Positions 1 to 8,644 of a DNA stretch of 15,470 nucleotides are shown piece by piece. Each line of letters opens with the position of its first letter. Position 1 is the stretch's first letter. The translations under genes and the position numbers were made by a program. Origin of the DNA: JAWUWD01 sp034112085 (GTDB lineage: Bacteria; Bacteroidota; Bacteroidia; Cytophagales; Cyclobacteriaceae); the NCBI GenBank assembly GCA_034112085.1, contig JAWUWD010000036.1:1-15470 (forward strand), in the 5' to 3' direction. Under the pieces are notes generated by a model. It searched no databases. It worked only from the letters and a program-made list of their open reading frames with translations, and was not told where the DNA came from.

Positions 1-1
1 T

Positions 2-337
2 ACTATCGAAAAGCCATTTCCAATCAGGATAGATGAAAGACAACTGTTATACCCAGACATAGAAGATGTCAATATTATAGATATACAACCCATGGATCAA
101 CTACTTGAGACATTTATATTGGAGGCAATTTTTAATAAGGAAATTACTAAAAGTAGCAACCCAAAAGATTTGGCTTATTTGATGGTATCAATTATTTATG
201 GAAGTCTATTGACGGCCCATACACTACGTATTGAACCTTCTAAGTTATATTTTAGACGAAATATTGAGATGATGCTCAATGGATTGAAGTACCCAAGTTA
301 TTTTTTACTAAACACTTTTTTCGACACAAAATTGTAA
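2..337 (+). CDS. TetR-type transcriptional regulator, C-terminal part (5' end outside window)
   Basis: The frame is open from the first bases of the window to the TAA at 335-337. The ATG at 92 is therefore probably internal and the true start lies outside. The visible 111 residues are all helical in character. The segment LLETFILEAIFNKEI, then NPKDLAYLMVSIIYGSLL and FRRNIEMMLNGL, has the layout of a TetR ligand-binding/dimerisation domain: a helix ending in a short charged turn, a helix with a central glycine, and a final helix ending in 'xxLNGL'. The DNA-binding helix-turn-helix would be in the missing N-terminal part, so the assignment rests on the C-terminal pattern alone. The last 40 bp overlap the 3' end of the convergent TPR gene. 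The ligand and target genes cannot be inferred; whatever it regulates is probably to the left. Confidence 0.55.
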   Translation, partial: TIEKPFPIRIDERQLLYPDIEDVNIIDIQPMDQLLETFILEAIFNKEITKSSNPKDLAYLMVSIIYGSLLTAHTLRIEPSKLYFRRNIEMMLNGLKYPSYFLLNTFFDTKL

Positions 338-1005
338 AATTGAAGCCTTGTTTCTTTAGAAGTAAAGAGTTTGGATATAGTTGTTTTGTAGGAATCTCCT
401 TTGGATTTGATGGACTTTGTTTGCTCTTCTTCTTTCTTGCTATCTTCTCCTTTATCTTTTATGGATACAACTGGCCCTGTAGGGTAACTGTTATCGTCTA
501 TATCCATGATTTGGTCTGCACTTCCAAAACTTGCTTGCGATTTTTCAAGATGACCTAACTTCTCTTCTACTAACCCACGATTGTTATAAGATACAGCATC
601 GTCTGGATCGAGTTGTATTGCTCGATCGTAATCTGCCAAAGCTCCTTGAAAATCTCCTGTCATATCCTTTAGATAAGCTCGACTAGAGTATCTATAAGGC
701 TTTGTTGGCTCAATTTCACAAGCTCTGTCCAGATCTGCTATTGCATTGTTATTTTGCTTTAAATGAAAATACAATACTCCACGATCACTTAAGTAATCTG
801 CATTGGATGGTGTAATCCCCAACAATGTATTATAATCAGTGAGTGCTTTATCCAACATGTTTAGCTTAGCATGTGCTTTTGCACGGTTGTAGAGACTAGC
901 CTGATGATTCGGATGACGATTGAGTATATTACCAAATAAGTCTACAGCCTTTTCATAAAAACCACTTCTGCATAATTCCAATCCTTTTTGAAAATCTTCT
1001 TCCAT
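298..1005 (-). CDS. Cytoplasmic TPR-repeat protein, 235 aa
   Basis: A TPR scaffold protein of unknown partner. About five 34-residue helical hairpins run from residue 3 to about 167. The best are at 37-67 (SLYNRAKAHAKL...ALTDYNTLLGITPSNAD), 70-101 and 104-135 (GALADYDRAIQLDPDD), with the usual W/L-G-Y-A-P pattern. A charged, lysine/glutamate-rich linker follows (about 178-205), then a short basic tail ending VFSKK. There is no signal peptide or membrane segment, so it is likely cytosolic. The ATG at 1005 directly abuts the TAG of the upstream lipoprotein gene (1006-1008), so the two are probably cotranscribed and translationally coupled. The 3' end overlaps the convergent TetR-type gene by 40 bp. 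TPR proteins are too generic to name a function from sequence. Confidence 0.85.
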   Translation of the reverse strand: MEEDFQKGLELCRSGFYEKAVDLFGNILNRHPNHQASLYNRAKAHAKLNMLDKALTDYNTLLGITPSNADYLSDRGVLYFHLKQNNNAIADLDRACEIEPTKPYRYSSRAYLKDMTGDFQGALADYDRAIQLDPDDAVSYNNRGLVEEKLGHLEKSQASFGSADQIMDIDDNSYPTGPVVSIKDKGEDSKKEEEQTKSIKSKGDSYKTTISKLFTSKETRLQFYNFVSKKVFSKK

Positions 1006-1188
1006 CTACATTAATGCTTTTACCCTCTTAGTTCTTTTCTTATGCTTATCTTTCTTGGGATGATAATACCGATTTCTATTCTTCGGGACGACCTTCTTGG
1101 TAACCGTGTATTTATGGTGGCTCCCACATGCAGTCAGTATAATGACTAACATCAAGAAATAGCTGATTTTGAAATACTTTTTGATCAT
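1006..1188 (-). CDS. Small, highly basic lipoprotein, 60 aa
   Basis: The N-terminus is a typical lipoprotein signal: MIKKYFKI, a hydrophobic stretch, then a lipobox I-L-T-A-C with the lipidated cysteine at residue 21. The mature part is only about 40 residues. It is extremely basic (KKVVPKNRNRYYHPKKDKHK and onward), with clustered Lys, Arg, His and Tyr. No domain is recognisable. Such a cationic lipid-anchored tail could touch peptidoglycan, LPS phosphates or nucleic acid, but that is only inference from charge. It is the first gene of a two-gene unit with the TPR gene, sharing a stop/start junction. It could be dismissed as a chance open frame, but the lipobox and the exact junction argue that it is real. 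Confidence 0.72.
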   Translation of the reverse strand: MIKKYFKISYFLMLVIILTACGSHHKYTVTKKVVPKNRNRYYHPKKDKHKKRTKRVKALM

Positions 1189-1306
1189 ATTCGAATCAAA
1201 AATAAGAGAATCGTCAAGTTTTGCCTATGATTACTTATGATTATCTTATGATATGACTAAATTGATTCTACTTTCACTCAATTGTTAATGAAGATAAGGA
1301 TGCCAT

Positions 1307-2377
1307 ATGAATAATTCACCTATATTTTCGAAGACTTCTTTAAGACTTGTAATTGTAATTCTATCCATAGGATATATGCAGTCTTATGCTCAATATAAGT
1401 TTGAATGGCAAAGGAAGAACTTCGACTCTCATGCTTCCATAAGAGGGCTTTGTACTGTCAGTGAAGATGTGATTTGGTTGAGTGGGAGCAAAGGAACTGT
1501 AGCGAGGTCAATTGATAAAGGAGAATCATGGATAATACTACCAGTAGAAGGTGGTGAGAACTTAGACTTTAGAGACATACATGCATTTGATGAGAATTCG
1601 GCTATTATTATGAGTTCTGGAGTCGCTGCCAAATCTAAAGTATATAAGACAGTAGATGGCGGTCAGAATTGGGATTTAGTACATGTCAATACCCATAAAA
1701 ATGGTTTTTTCAATGGAATAGATTTTTGGGATGAGGAAAACGGAATTTTGGCGGGTGATCCAGTAGATGGGAATCTATATATCGCTACTACAAGTGATGG
1801 TGGCGACACTTGGGTCAAAATACATAAAAGTAGGATTCCTACTATCAACTATCAAGAGTTCGGCTTCGCTGCCAGCGGTACACATTTAAGAGTATTTGAA
1901 GAAGGTCAAGCATGGATAGGAACAGGTGGACAGTCAGCCAGAATTTTTTATAGCCAAGATTGGGGAGAAACTTGGGAAGTGAGTGATACGCCTATCAATC
2001 AAGGTAAAGCTTCTACGGGTGTATTTTCTGTGAAGTTCATAGATCATAGCTTTGGGCTAGCCGTAGGTGGTGATTACAACAAGACAAGTGATGCGAAAAA
2101 CAATATCATTATAACCAAAGATAAAGGGGTTAGCTGGTCATTGGTTCCAGAACACATGGAGTTTAGGTCCTGTATTGACTATGCAGATGGTTTTTTCATA
2201 GCGGTTGGCTCAGCAGGGAGTAGCTACTCACATAACAATGGATCCACCTGGCACCCGATAGATGTTATGGGCTTCCACACCCTTAGTATAGCAGGAAAAA
2301 GCAAGGAGGCTATTTGGGCTGCTGGGTCTGATGGAAAAATAGCTCGTTTGAGTATTATCAATACCCATAAGGATTAG
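1307..2377 (+). CDS. Secreted Asp-box (BNR/Ycf48-like) beta-propeller protein, 356 aa
   Basis: A signal peptide (hydrophobic residues 12-24, likely cleavage after S-Y-A) is followed by a repeat domain with six Asp-box motifs S/T-x-D/N-x-G-x-x-W. They are SIDKGESW at 68-75, TVDGGQNW at 115-122, TSDGGDTW at 162-169, SQDWGETW at 216-223, TKDKGVSW at 270-277 and SHNNGSTW at 308-315. Spacing of about 38-54 residues fits one motif per propeller blade. Bacteroidota homologues are often labelled 'oxidoreductase' or 'photosystem II stability factor Ycf48-like' purely from this fold. No catalytic residues of sialidases can be claimed here. It is probably a periplasmic or outer-membrane-associated binding protein. 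There is no C-terminal secretion-domain extension. It stands alone on +, with its stop 3 bases from the stop of the convergent lipoprotein gene. Confidence 0.85.
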   Translation: MNNSPIFSKTSLRLVIVILSIGYMQSYAQYKFEWQRKNFDSHASIRGLCTVSEDVIWLSGSKGTVARSIDKGESWIILPVEGGENLDFRDIHAFDENSAIIMSSGVAAKSKVYKTVDGGQNWDLVHVNTHKNGFFNGIDFWDEENGILAGDPVDGNLYIATTSDGGDTWVKIHKSRIPTINYQEFGFAASGTHLRVFEEGQAWIGTGGQSARIFYSQDWGETWEVSDTPINQGKASTGVFSVKFIDHSFGLAVGGDYNKTSDAKNNIIITKDKGVSWSLVPEHMEFRSCIDYADGFFIAVGSAGSSYSHNNGSTWHPIDVMGFHTLSIAGKSKEAIWAAGSDGKIARLSIINTHKD

Positions 2378-2380
2378 CCC

Positions 2381-3181
2381 TTAATTGGTCGTTAAACTGT
2401 CTATTTCAAAATTATTTGGAATACTAAATAAACTGTCAGGCTGCATGTCTTTTGAAAGCATCACTTGATCAAATACTGCTTCATATCTCAAATCACCCAA
2501 TTTGCCACTATCATATTTATATCCTTTAATTGATTTAGTGACTTGAAGACCATTAACTTCCTGCCAATCATAAACTAACGCGTTGTACTTCTCATGCGAT
2601 TCTTTGCTGTAATACGTAACTGTGTATAGCAATACTTCCATCAATCCCGTTTCTAGATTGAAATGCGCTACATAAAAATCCTCTGGAGAGTCTCCAATAT
2701 TTTCACTATAGGATATTTTAATCGCATTATATTCCTTGTCTCCTATAGTTTGTGTTCCTAAATCATCATAAACGATCCCTGGATCAGCCAGTACATAAGG
2801 AATAGAGAAGAAGTAGAAATACAAATTATGATAAAATCTTGCAGAACTTTCACCAAAAGCCTCCAAATCAGGACTCACCCAGACTTGATCACCGTTATAA
2901 CCGAGTGTATAAAGTGAATCAGTGATTAGTAGTTTCCTGGAGTCCAGATCAATTAATTGCAGCTGTGTATTAGTAGGTGTTACGAGTTCAAAAGAAAGTG
3001 TATGAAATGATCTCCATCTATCAAGACTACCGTGGGCAATAAGCCCCTTTGATAATGTCTCTGGAATCACCGGAACAATATTACCAATTGCCTTTGGGTT
3101 AGTGTTTTCTTCAGAAGCTTTACCAGTACATGCAGCAAAAATTGGGGTAATCAACAAAAAAAGATAATATATATTTTTCAT
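2381..3181 (-). CDS. DUF6503-like outer-envelope lipoprotein, 266 aa
   Basis: A lipoprotein signal ends in the lipobox F-A-A-C (cysteine 18). The mature protein has the layout I associate with the Bacteroidota DUF6503 family, a LolA-like beta fold. There is an AHGSLDRWRSFHTLSFEL block (residues 49-66), a YNGDQVWV block (95-102), a DPGIVYDDLG block (133-142), an EDFYVAHFNLETGLMEVLLY block (167-186), and late in the chain VNGLQVTKSIKGYKYD (209-224). In LolA-like folds such segments form a half-barrel that cradles a lipid, but no ligand is known for this group. It is the last of three codirectional envelope genes, 83 bp after the TraB/GumN gene. The family name comes from memory of motifs, not a search. 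Confidence 0.65.
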   Translation of the reverse strand: MKNIYYLFLLITPIFAACTGKASEENTNPKAIGNIVPVIPETLSKGLIAHGSLDRWRSFHTLSFELVTPTNTQLQLIDLDSRKLLITDSLYTLGYNGDQVWVSPDLEAFGESSARFYHNLYFYFFSIPYVLADPGIVYDDLGTQTIGDKEYNAIKISYSENIGDSPEDFYVAHFNLETGLMEVLLYTVTYYSKESHEKYNALVYDWQEVNGLQVTKSIKGYKYDSGKLGDLRYEAVFDQVMLSKDMQPDSLFSIPNNFEIDSLTTN

Positions 3182-3264
3182 AATAATTATTTGCTACAAA
3201 TAACCTCAACACACTAGCCGAAAAATGTCAATTTCCTGACTTTGCTATATTTAAATGAGCTAAA

Positions 3265-4146
3265 TTATTTCAAAGGCATTGGTGTAACTGTATATCCACT
3301 ATCTCTAAGTTGTCTGATGATGCCTTTATCATCAGCTAAATGGGCAGCTCCTAATGCGAAAAAAGTAGACGATTGTTTCATGTATTTTTCCATGTTAGGA
3401 ATCCACTCACTATTTCTCTGATCAAAAAAATTCTTTCTAAAATTTTCATTATTCTCGGAGGGGTGAAGTGTAAACTCCAATGTTTTATGTAGATCACCAA
3501 GTTTATAAGCTTCAATGAATTCTTTGTAATCCATTAATTGTTTATCAAAATTCTCAATAGATTGTTTCAATGCCTTAATCTGACTCTCTTTGTCAAAGGA
3601 CTCGATAGCTTCAATTTCGCGTGATGCTGTTTCAAGCCCTAAGGTCAATAGTCCATTTTTGTTAGCAATATTCACTAGTTCTATTTCGAAGTACTTGACA
3701 TCTTTTTTAAGAGAAAGTCGTGTCATTGTAGTCGATAGTACCACAGGTTTGAACTGGCTATATACCAATTCAAACTTTAAATTCGAAACGTCAAGTTGCT
3801 CCGTAAATATTTTTTTGAGATCACTATATTCTTTCTTAGAAAGCAAGTCTTTAATCGATTGATGATGTGGCAAATGTGCTGCCTTATTGAGTTCATGAAG
3901 GCTATGATGATCTAGAAGAGTCTCTGTTGCAAATATACTGCTCTCTTTGAGTTTGGCTTTTACATTTTTACCGAGTACAAAGTCTTTGGCGGGAATAAAT
4001 TTGACAGTTCCGAAAACATATGATGGACTAGAAAGTCCGTTACCTGAAACCTCCCAAAAAATGGAATTCTCAATTTTTTGGGATATTGATACAGTTGATA
4101 TGGCAATCAAAAAAAATAGCAATGATTTGTTGATGAAATTTTTCAT
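3265..4146 (-). CDS. TraB/GumN (TIKI-like) family protein, 293 aa, with altered first motif
   Basis: A cleavable signal peptide (residues 1-22) precedes a domain with the TraB/GumN layout: IFWEVSGNGLSSPSYVFGT at the start, the acidic FATET block (Glu75), the central LGLETASREIEAI block (169-181), RNSEWIPNME (244-253), and the C-terminal FALGAAHLADDKGIIRQL block (263-280) ending GYTVTPM. Family members (TIKI, PrgY/TraB, GumN) carry two G-x-x-H motifs plus a glutamate at a putative metal site. Here the second motif is intact (GAAH, 266-269), but the first reads GTVK (46-49), with Lys in place of His. Activity as a metal-dependent protease is therefore doubtful; a binding or pseudoenzyme role is possible. 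It starts 36 bp after the TlpA-like gene on the same strand and is probably cotranscribed with it. Confidence 0.85.
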   Translation of the reverse strand: MKNFINKSLLFFLIAISTVSISQKIENSIFWEVSGNGLSSPSYVFGTVKFIPAKDFVLGKNVKAKLKESSIFATETLLDHHSLHELNKAAHLPHHQSIKDLLSKKEYSDLKKIFTEQLDVSNLKFELVYSQFKPVVLSTTMTRLSLKKDVKYFEIELVNIANKNGLLTLGLETASREIEAIESFDKESQIKALKQSIENFDKQLMDYKEFIEAYKLGDLHKTLEFTLHPSENNENFRKNFFDQRNSEWIPNMEKYMKQSSTFFALGAAHLADDKGIIRQLRDSGYTVTPMPLK

Positions 4147-4182
4147 TTAGAGTGAATTTGTTGATTGTTTATATACTAATAG

Positions 4183-5298
4183 TTACATCAAGAGATCTTC
4201 AAGTTTTTCTCTCAATTCATTTCCTCGGAGATTCTTTGCAATAATAATCCCTTCTTTATCCAATAAGACGGTATGAGGAATACTTTTGACTCCATACAAC
4301 GACCCGACTTCATTGGACCAACCTTTGAGATCAGATACATGAGGCCAAATTAATTGATCATCTGCAATAGCCTTTATCCACTTCTCTTTACTTGTATCGA
4401 ATGATACGCCTAGTATTTCGAACCCTTTACCATGCAGGTCGTTGTAAATAGCAACGACATTTGGGTTTTCAGCTCTACATGGTCCACACCAAGATGCCCA
4501 AAAGTCTATTAATACATATTGTCCCTTGAATGAATTGATAGAAATAGGATTACCAGAAGAATCATTTTGCAAAAATGGCACTGCAGGCTGTCCTACAGCT
4601 ACTTTCTTCCAAACTTCACTCATGTCTGTAAGCGATTTTACATACTTAGATACGCTCAGAGCGCTGTCGAAGTTTACTAGGACTTTATCAAGCTCTTCCA
4701 AATCTTTATCGTTGAAAAAAGTAGATGCTGCCAAATACGGTCCCAAGTTGTTATTACTGTTATTGGCAATCACCGATTTGGTGTATTCCTTTTGTTCTTC
4801 ATATATCGCCTCATATTCATCGTCTAACTGCTTTTCCATTTCCTTGTCTCCAAGGCTGTCAGCAAGGTCATATTTGGGATAAAGAGCAGTCATTCGATTA
4901 TTGAAGGGTTTTTTTCCTTCTTGATAAGCTTTATATCTATCATGTATGGCTGATCCATTGATTTGTGCCTTATTAAGACTGTCTAAATCCCCTGCAACAG
5001 TTATGTTGCTATTTTCTATGAATAAGGGTAAATAATTTCTTGTACCAGCAATATTGATGTAGTACAATTCTGGAAGAGTTACACTTCCGTTCAGAATCTC
5101 AAAGTTGTTGTTTATTACTTGTGATGAATCAATTTTCACCCATTCACCATTATCTCTTTTTTGAAGAATCATCCAAGCTGAGTCAGCATTCGCCAAAGTA
5201 CCCTTAATCGAGTAAGTGGGAGCGGTTGTTTCCTCATTACTGGTGCCGCATGCCATAATGAGCAATGCAGATAAAAAACCAATTGTGATTTCTTTCAT
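4183..5298 (-). CDS. TlpA-like thioredoxin-fold lipoprotein with DUF4369-type N-terminal domain, 371 aa
   Basis: A periplasmic thiol-disulfide reductase candidate. The lipobox I-M-A-C gives a lipidated cysteine at residue 17. Residues about 28-120 (YSIKGTLANADSAWMILQK onward) resemble the DUF4369 beta domain found on Bacteroidota TlpA/ResA-like proteins. A helical linker follows (120-230). The C-terminal thioredoxin domain (about 235-371) has the redox motif W-C-G-P-C (cysteines 271 and 274) in the FWASW context and a cis-proline at 341 (SIPHTVLLD). In the family, such proteins reduce apocytochrome c or other envelope disulfides, with electrons from CcdA/DsbD-type partners; none is visible here. 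First of three - strand envelope genes. The start at 5298 is chosen because it gives a clean signal peptide. Confidence 0.9.
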   Translation of the reverse strand: MKEITIGFLSALLIMACGTSNEETTAPTYSIKGTLANADSAWMILQKRDNGEWVKIDSSQVINNNFEILNGSVTLPELYYINIAGTRNYLPLFIENSNITVAGDLDSLNKAQINGSAIHDRYKAYQEGKKPFNNRMTALYPKYDLADSLGDKEMEKQLDDEYEAIYEEQKEYTKSVIANNSNNNLGPYLAASTFFNDKDLEELDKVLVNFDSALSVSKYVKSLTDMSEVWKKVAVGQPAVPFLQNDSSGNPISINSFKGQYVLIDFWASWCGPCRAENPNVVAIYNDLHGKGFEILGVSFDTSKEKWIKAIADDQLIWPHVSDLKGWSNEVGSLYGVKSIPHTVLLDKEGIIIAKNLRGNELREKLEDLLM

Positions 5299-5354
5299 GT
5301 CTAAAGTAGAAATTAAAGTCGTGAAACTACAAATAATATTCTTAATTGATGGTG

Positions 5355-5387
5355 TTTGGTTATATACACTCTGTTTTTTTATATTTT
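5355..5387 (+). promoter_or_regulatory. Candidate Bacteroidota-type promoter for the ABC transporter/OmpA pair
   Basis: TTTG at 5355-5358 is followed after 21 bases by TATATTTT at 5380-5387. The Bacteroidota consensus is a -33 TTG/TTTG, 17-23 bases of spacer and a -7 TAnnTTTG; here the -7 box matches 7 of 8 positions. It would leave a leader of roughly 100 nt before the ATG at 5499. An AGGAAAGAAG stretch about 10 bases before the ATG could help start selection. Confidence 0.35.
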
Positions 5388-5498
5388 AGGCGTATTAATA
5401 ATATTGAGAGTTGCTCAATCACTATTGACATCAAATTGAACACTCGAGAGGAGACAAGCCAATAAGCTTTATTCCAAAAAGGAAAGAAGATATAATAT

Positions 5499-8400
5499 AT
5501 GAGTGAAGAGTTATTAAAGGCCATAATTAGGTTATTCGCAATAGTAGCAAAGGAGCGTGTTACGGAAGACGAACGTGCTAATATTCATGAATTCCTATCA
5601 CTGCATGCCAATCAAGGTTCAGTTGATCACTATCTAAATTTGTTTGATCACTATTCTCAGGAAGATAAAACATCTAGTAGAGCAGAAGATTTGGACGTAG
5701 ATGATGAGACATTCCAGTTTGTAGAAGAATGGGCTAAAATCTTAAAGATTACTAAAAGTGTAAATTCTGCACTTACTAAGCAGCAAAAAGTTGTTCTTAT
5801 TATCAAAATAATTGAACTGATATATGCGGATCGTAATATCTCAGAACGTCAAGGTAACCTTATTTTCCATATTGGTGAAGCGCTCAAGATAGAGTCAAAA
5901 GATATAGGACTTCTTAAGAAGTTCGTAATGGGAGAGGAACTCGAAGATCTCACTTCATCCGAAGTATTGATTATTGATGATGGATCTGGTGAATATCCCA
6001 AAGGTAGTCTGCATATAGACGCCCCTAACCTTACAGGGTTGATGGCAATCCTAAGAATAGGAGATATTGAGACTTACTTTATTAAGTATATTGGTATAAG
6101 TACGCTAACACTCAATGGACAACCACTCAGAAGTAGAAGGATATCTGTATTACCAACTGGTAGTACTATTAGAGGGAAAAAAATACAAACAATCTACTAT
6201 AGCTATATAGTCACTTCATATATACATCATGGTACTTCACCACAAATATCCTTTGAAGCACAACATCTTTTTTATCACTTTAAAAATGGTAAACTAGGAC
6301 TTCAAAATGTAAGTATTGCTGAAGAAGGAGGTAAACTTATTGGACTAATGGGCGCCAGTGGTTCTGGTAAGTCCACCTTGCTAAATGTCCTTAATGGTAC
6401 CGAATCACCATCTAGTGGACGAGTATTCATTAACGGGGTAAATATTCATACCCAAAAGTATAACATAGAGGGAGTTATAGGCTATGTGCCACAGGATGAC
6501 TTACTGATAGATGAGCTCTCAGTTTTTCAAAATCTGTACTATGCAGCTAAGCTATCATTTGGAGACTACACTAAGTTAGAACTTGCGAAACTTGTACATG
6601 AAGTGCTTTCTAACTTAGGTCTAATAGAAATAGGCCACCTCAAAGTCGGTTCTTCGATGGAGAAGACCATCAGTGGCGGTCAACGAAAGCGCCTCAATAT
6701 TGGGTTAGAATTATTAAGAGAACCTTCAGTACTGTATGTTGATGAACCCACTTCTGGGCTTTCATCTAGAGATTCTGAAAATATCATGGATTTGCTCAAA
6801 GAGCTTTCTTTAAGGGGGAAAATGGTCTTTGTGGTGATTCACCAACCATCTTCAGATATATTCAAGATGTTTGATAGCTTGATAATACTGGACAATGGCG
6901 GCCACCAAATCTACTATGGCAATCCTGTCGAAGCAGTAGTTTATTTCAAAAACATTATTGATGCTGTCAATAAGACTGAAAGTACTTGTCCTGAATGTGG
7001 GAATATCAATCCAGAGCAAATATTCAATATCATTGAAACGCGCTTAGTAGATGAATATGGGAAACTCACTTCCACTAGAAAAATCTCTGCTACTCAATGG
7101 TATTCTTATTTCAAAAAGGAGATAGAATTTCCTAAAATAAAGCCAATCAAAGAAAAAATAAAGGTTAAGCAGATCATTCCAAGTTGGTTTACGCAAGCGG
7201 GGGTTTTCTTAACCAGAGATATGTTGTCTAAGTTATCCAACAAGCAATATTTATTAATTAATCTCTTAGAAGCACCTGCTCTTGCCCTGTTTATCGCATT
7301 TTTAGTGAGGTTCTATGCTTCGTCAGGAGAAGAGGGAGCATACTCCTTTTTTGCAAATGATAATATTCCGACTTACTTCTTTATGAGCATTATTGTGTCT
7401 CTATTTATGGGGCTGACGGTAAGCGCTGAGGAGATATTTAGCGACCGGAAGATATTGAAGAGGGAGCAGTTTTTGAACTTAAGTAGGAGTGGATACCTCG
7501 TATCGAAGATGATGGTGCTATTTCTAATATCTGCTTTACAAACAGGTACTTTTGTACTTATAGGCCACTGGATACTAGAAATCTCTGGTATGGGGTGGAC
7601 CGTATGGGCTATTCTATTCTCAGTTTCCTGTTTTGCCAATATGATGGGGCTCAATATTTCTTCTACTTTTAATTCAGCCGTCACTATTTATATATTAATA
7701 CCCTTGTTGCTTATTCCACAGCTATTGTTGAGTGGTGTAGTGATCAGTTTTGATAAGTTCAACCCATCTGTTAGTACTGTGGATGGTGTGCCTATAATTG
7801 GGGATATGATGGTATCAAGATGGGCTTTTGAAGCTACAATGGTTTCTCAATTCAAGTATAATGACTATAATAAGAAATTCTATTCTATTGATACGAAGCG
7901 ATCGAATGCGGCTTATAAAAAGCTTTATTTAATTCCTCATTTAGAATCTAAATTGGCATTTTGCATCAATAATTTGTCTCAAAAACGGACCTCTAAAAAA
8001 GATGAATTCATTAGTTCATTGACCATGTTGAAATCTGAGATTACCAAAGAACTTGAGATAGTAGGTGATGATAAATACGAAAGATTGGATCGCTTGAATA
8101 TTCAAAGATTTGATTCAACTCAATATCAAATTACAGCCAATTTCTTAGGTATTCTTAAAAAATATTACGTGAATATCTATAACGAGGCGGATTCAGAAAA
8201 GAATGAATTACTGAAAAAATTGACCACAACTGATGCTGGTATCGAATTATTACAATCTCTTAGAGAGTCTCACCACAACAAATCAATTGAAGATATTGTG
8301 ACTAATCGAGGAACAGCTGCCAGGCTGATTGAAGTAGATAATAAGATTATCAGAAAGATAGATCCTGTGTATTATAGACAAGATGATGCAGAATTTATCT

Positions 8401-8588
8401 TTGATTTGAAGACTAAATTCTTCGCTCCAATCAAATACTTGTACGGCAAGCCGCATGACACCTTATTTTTCAATCTTGCTGTGATTTGGACATTTACACT
8501 TATTCTATATTTCACCCTTTATGTTGACTTACTTAAGCGAGTCTTAAGTCTATTTAGTGTTCAGCGTGGTAGATTTGGTAAGAAATAA
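5499..8588 (+). CDS. TerB-ABC (ABCG/white-type) transporter, fused ATPase and permease, 1029 aa
   Basis: A single-chain ABC half-transporter. Residues 1-148 are a helical TerB-like domain. Residues about 150-245 form a beta-rich region of FHA-like character. The ATPase (about 250-485) has Walker A GASGSGKS (285-292), Q-loop Gln332, signature ISGGQ (391-395), Walker B LYVDE (412-416) and switch His448. The D-loop reads SGLSS rather than the usual SGLDS. A CPECG pair (497-501) opens the linker to an ABC2-type membrane domain. Five hydrophobic helices lie at about 583-604, 625-645, 670-692, 701-722 and 727-750. A large soluble insertion (about 755-985) precedes a final helix (989-1009). This matches the ABCG topology (ATPase first), so it probably works as a homodimer exporting a hydrophobic compound or lipid; the substrate is unknown. 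The OmpA-domain gene follows after 30 bp. Confidence 0.93.
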   Translation: MSEELLKAIIRLFAIVAKERVTEDERANIHEFLSLHANQGSVDHYLNLFDHYSQEDKTSSRAEDLDVDDETFQFVEEWAKILKITKSVNSALTKQQKVVLIIKIIELIYADRNISERQGNLIFHIGEALKIESKDIGLLKKFVMGEELEDLTSSEVLIIDDGSGEYPKGSLHIDAPNLTGLMAILRIGDIETYFIKYIGISTLTLNGQPLRSRRISVLPTGSTIRGKKIQTIYYSYIVTSYIHHGTSPQISFEAQHLFYHFKNGKLGLQNVSIAEEGGKLIGLMGASGSGKSTLLNVLNGTESPSSGRVFINGVNIHTQKYNIEGVIGYVPQDDLLIDELSVFQNLYYAAKLSFGDYTKLELAKLVHEVLSNLGLIEIGHLKVGSSMEKTISGGQRKRLNIGLELLREPSVLYVDEPTSGLSSRDSENIMDLLKELSLRGKMVFVVIHQPSSDIFKMFDSLIILDNGGHQIYYGNPVEAVVYFKNIIDAVNKTESTCPECGNINPEQIFNIIETRLVDEYGKLTSTRKISATQWYSYFKKEIEFPKIKPIKEKIKVKQIIPSWFTQAGVFLTRDMLSKLSNKQYLLINLLEAPALALFIAFLVRFYASSGEEGAYSFFANDNIPTYFFMSIIVSLFMGLTVSAEEIFSDRKILKREQFLNLSRSGYLVSKMMVLFLISALQTGTFVLIGHWILEISGMGWTVWAILFSVSCFANMMGLNISSTFNSAVTIYILIPLLLIPQLLLSGVVISFDKFNPSVSTVDGVPIIGDMMVSRWAFEATMVSQFKYNDYNKKFYSIDTKRSNAAYKKLYLIPHLESKLAFCINNLSQKRTSKKDEFISSLTMLKSEITKELEIVGDDKYERLDRLNIQRFDSTQYQITANFLGILKKYYVNIYNEADSEKNELLKKLTTTDAGIELLQSLRESHHNKSIEDIVTNRGTAARLIEVDNKIIRKIDPVYYRQDDAEFIFDLKTKFFAPIKYLYGKPHDTLFFNLAVIWTFTLILYFTLYVDLLKRVLSLFSVQRGRFGKK

Positions 8589-8644
8589 CAACAATTCCCA
8601 TAATCCGTATGATACATCATGTGGCTAAGGAATGGGCTTGTTGT
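8588..8644 (+). promoter_or_regulatory. Inverted repeat enclosing the start codon of the OmpA-domain gene
   Basis: ACAACAA (8588-8594) and CCCA (8597-8600) pair with TGGG (8633-8636) and TTGTTGT (8638-8644). The result is an 11-bp stem with a small internal loop (tt against c) and a 32-nt apical loop that holds the ATG at 8619. It begins on the last base of the transporter stop codon. It might modulate translation or RNA stability between the two genes, but it could be chance. Confidence 0.3.

Noticed and set aside
1197..1204. TATTTTTG, a perfect - strand TAnnTTTG box just upstream of the basic lipoprotein gene
   Set aside because: It would start transcription almost at the ATG (1188), and there is no TTG at the -33 distance.
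7373..7684. 103-codon - strand frame inside the ABC transporter membrane domain
   Set aside because: It is a shadow frame opposite hydrophobic coding sequence, with no independent support.
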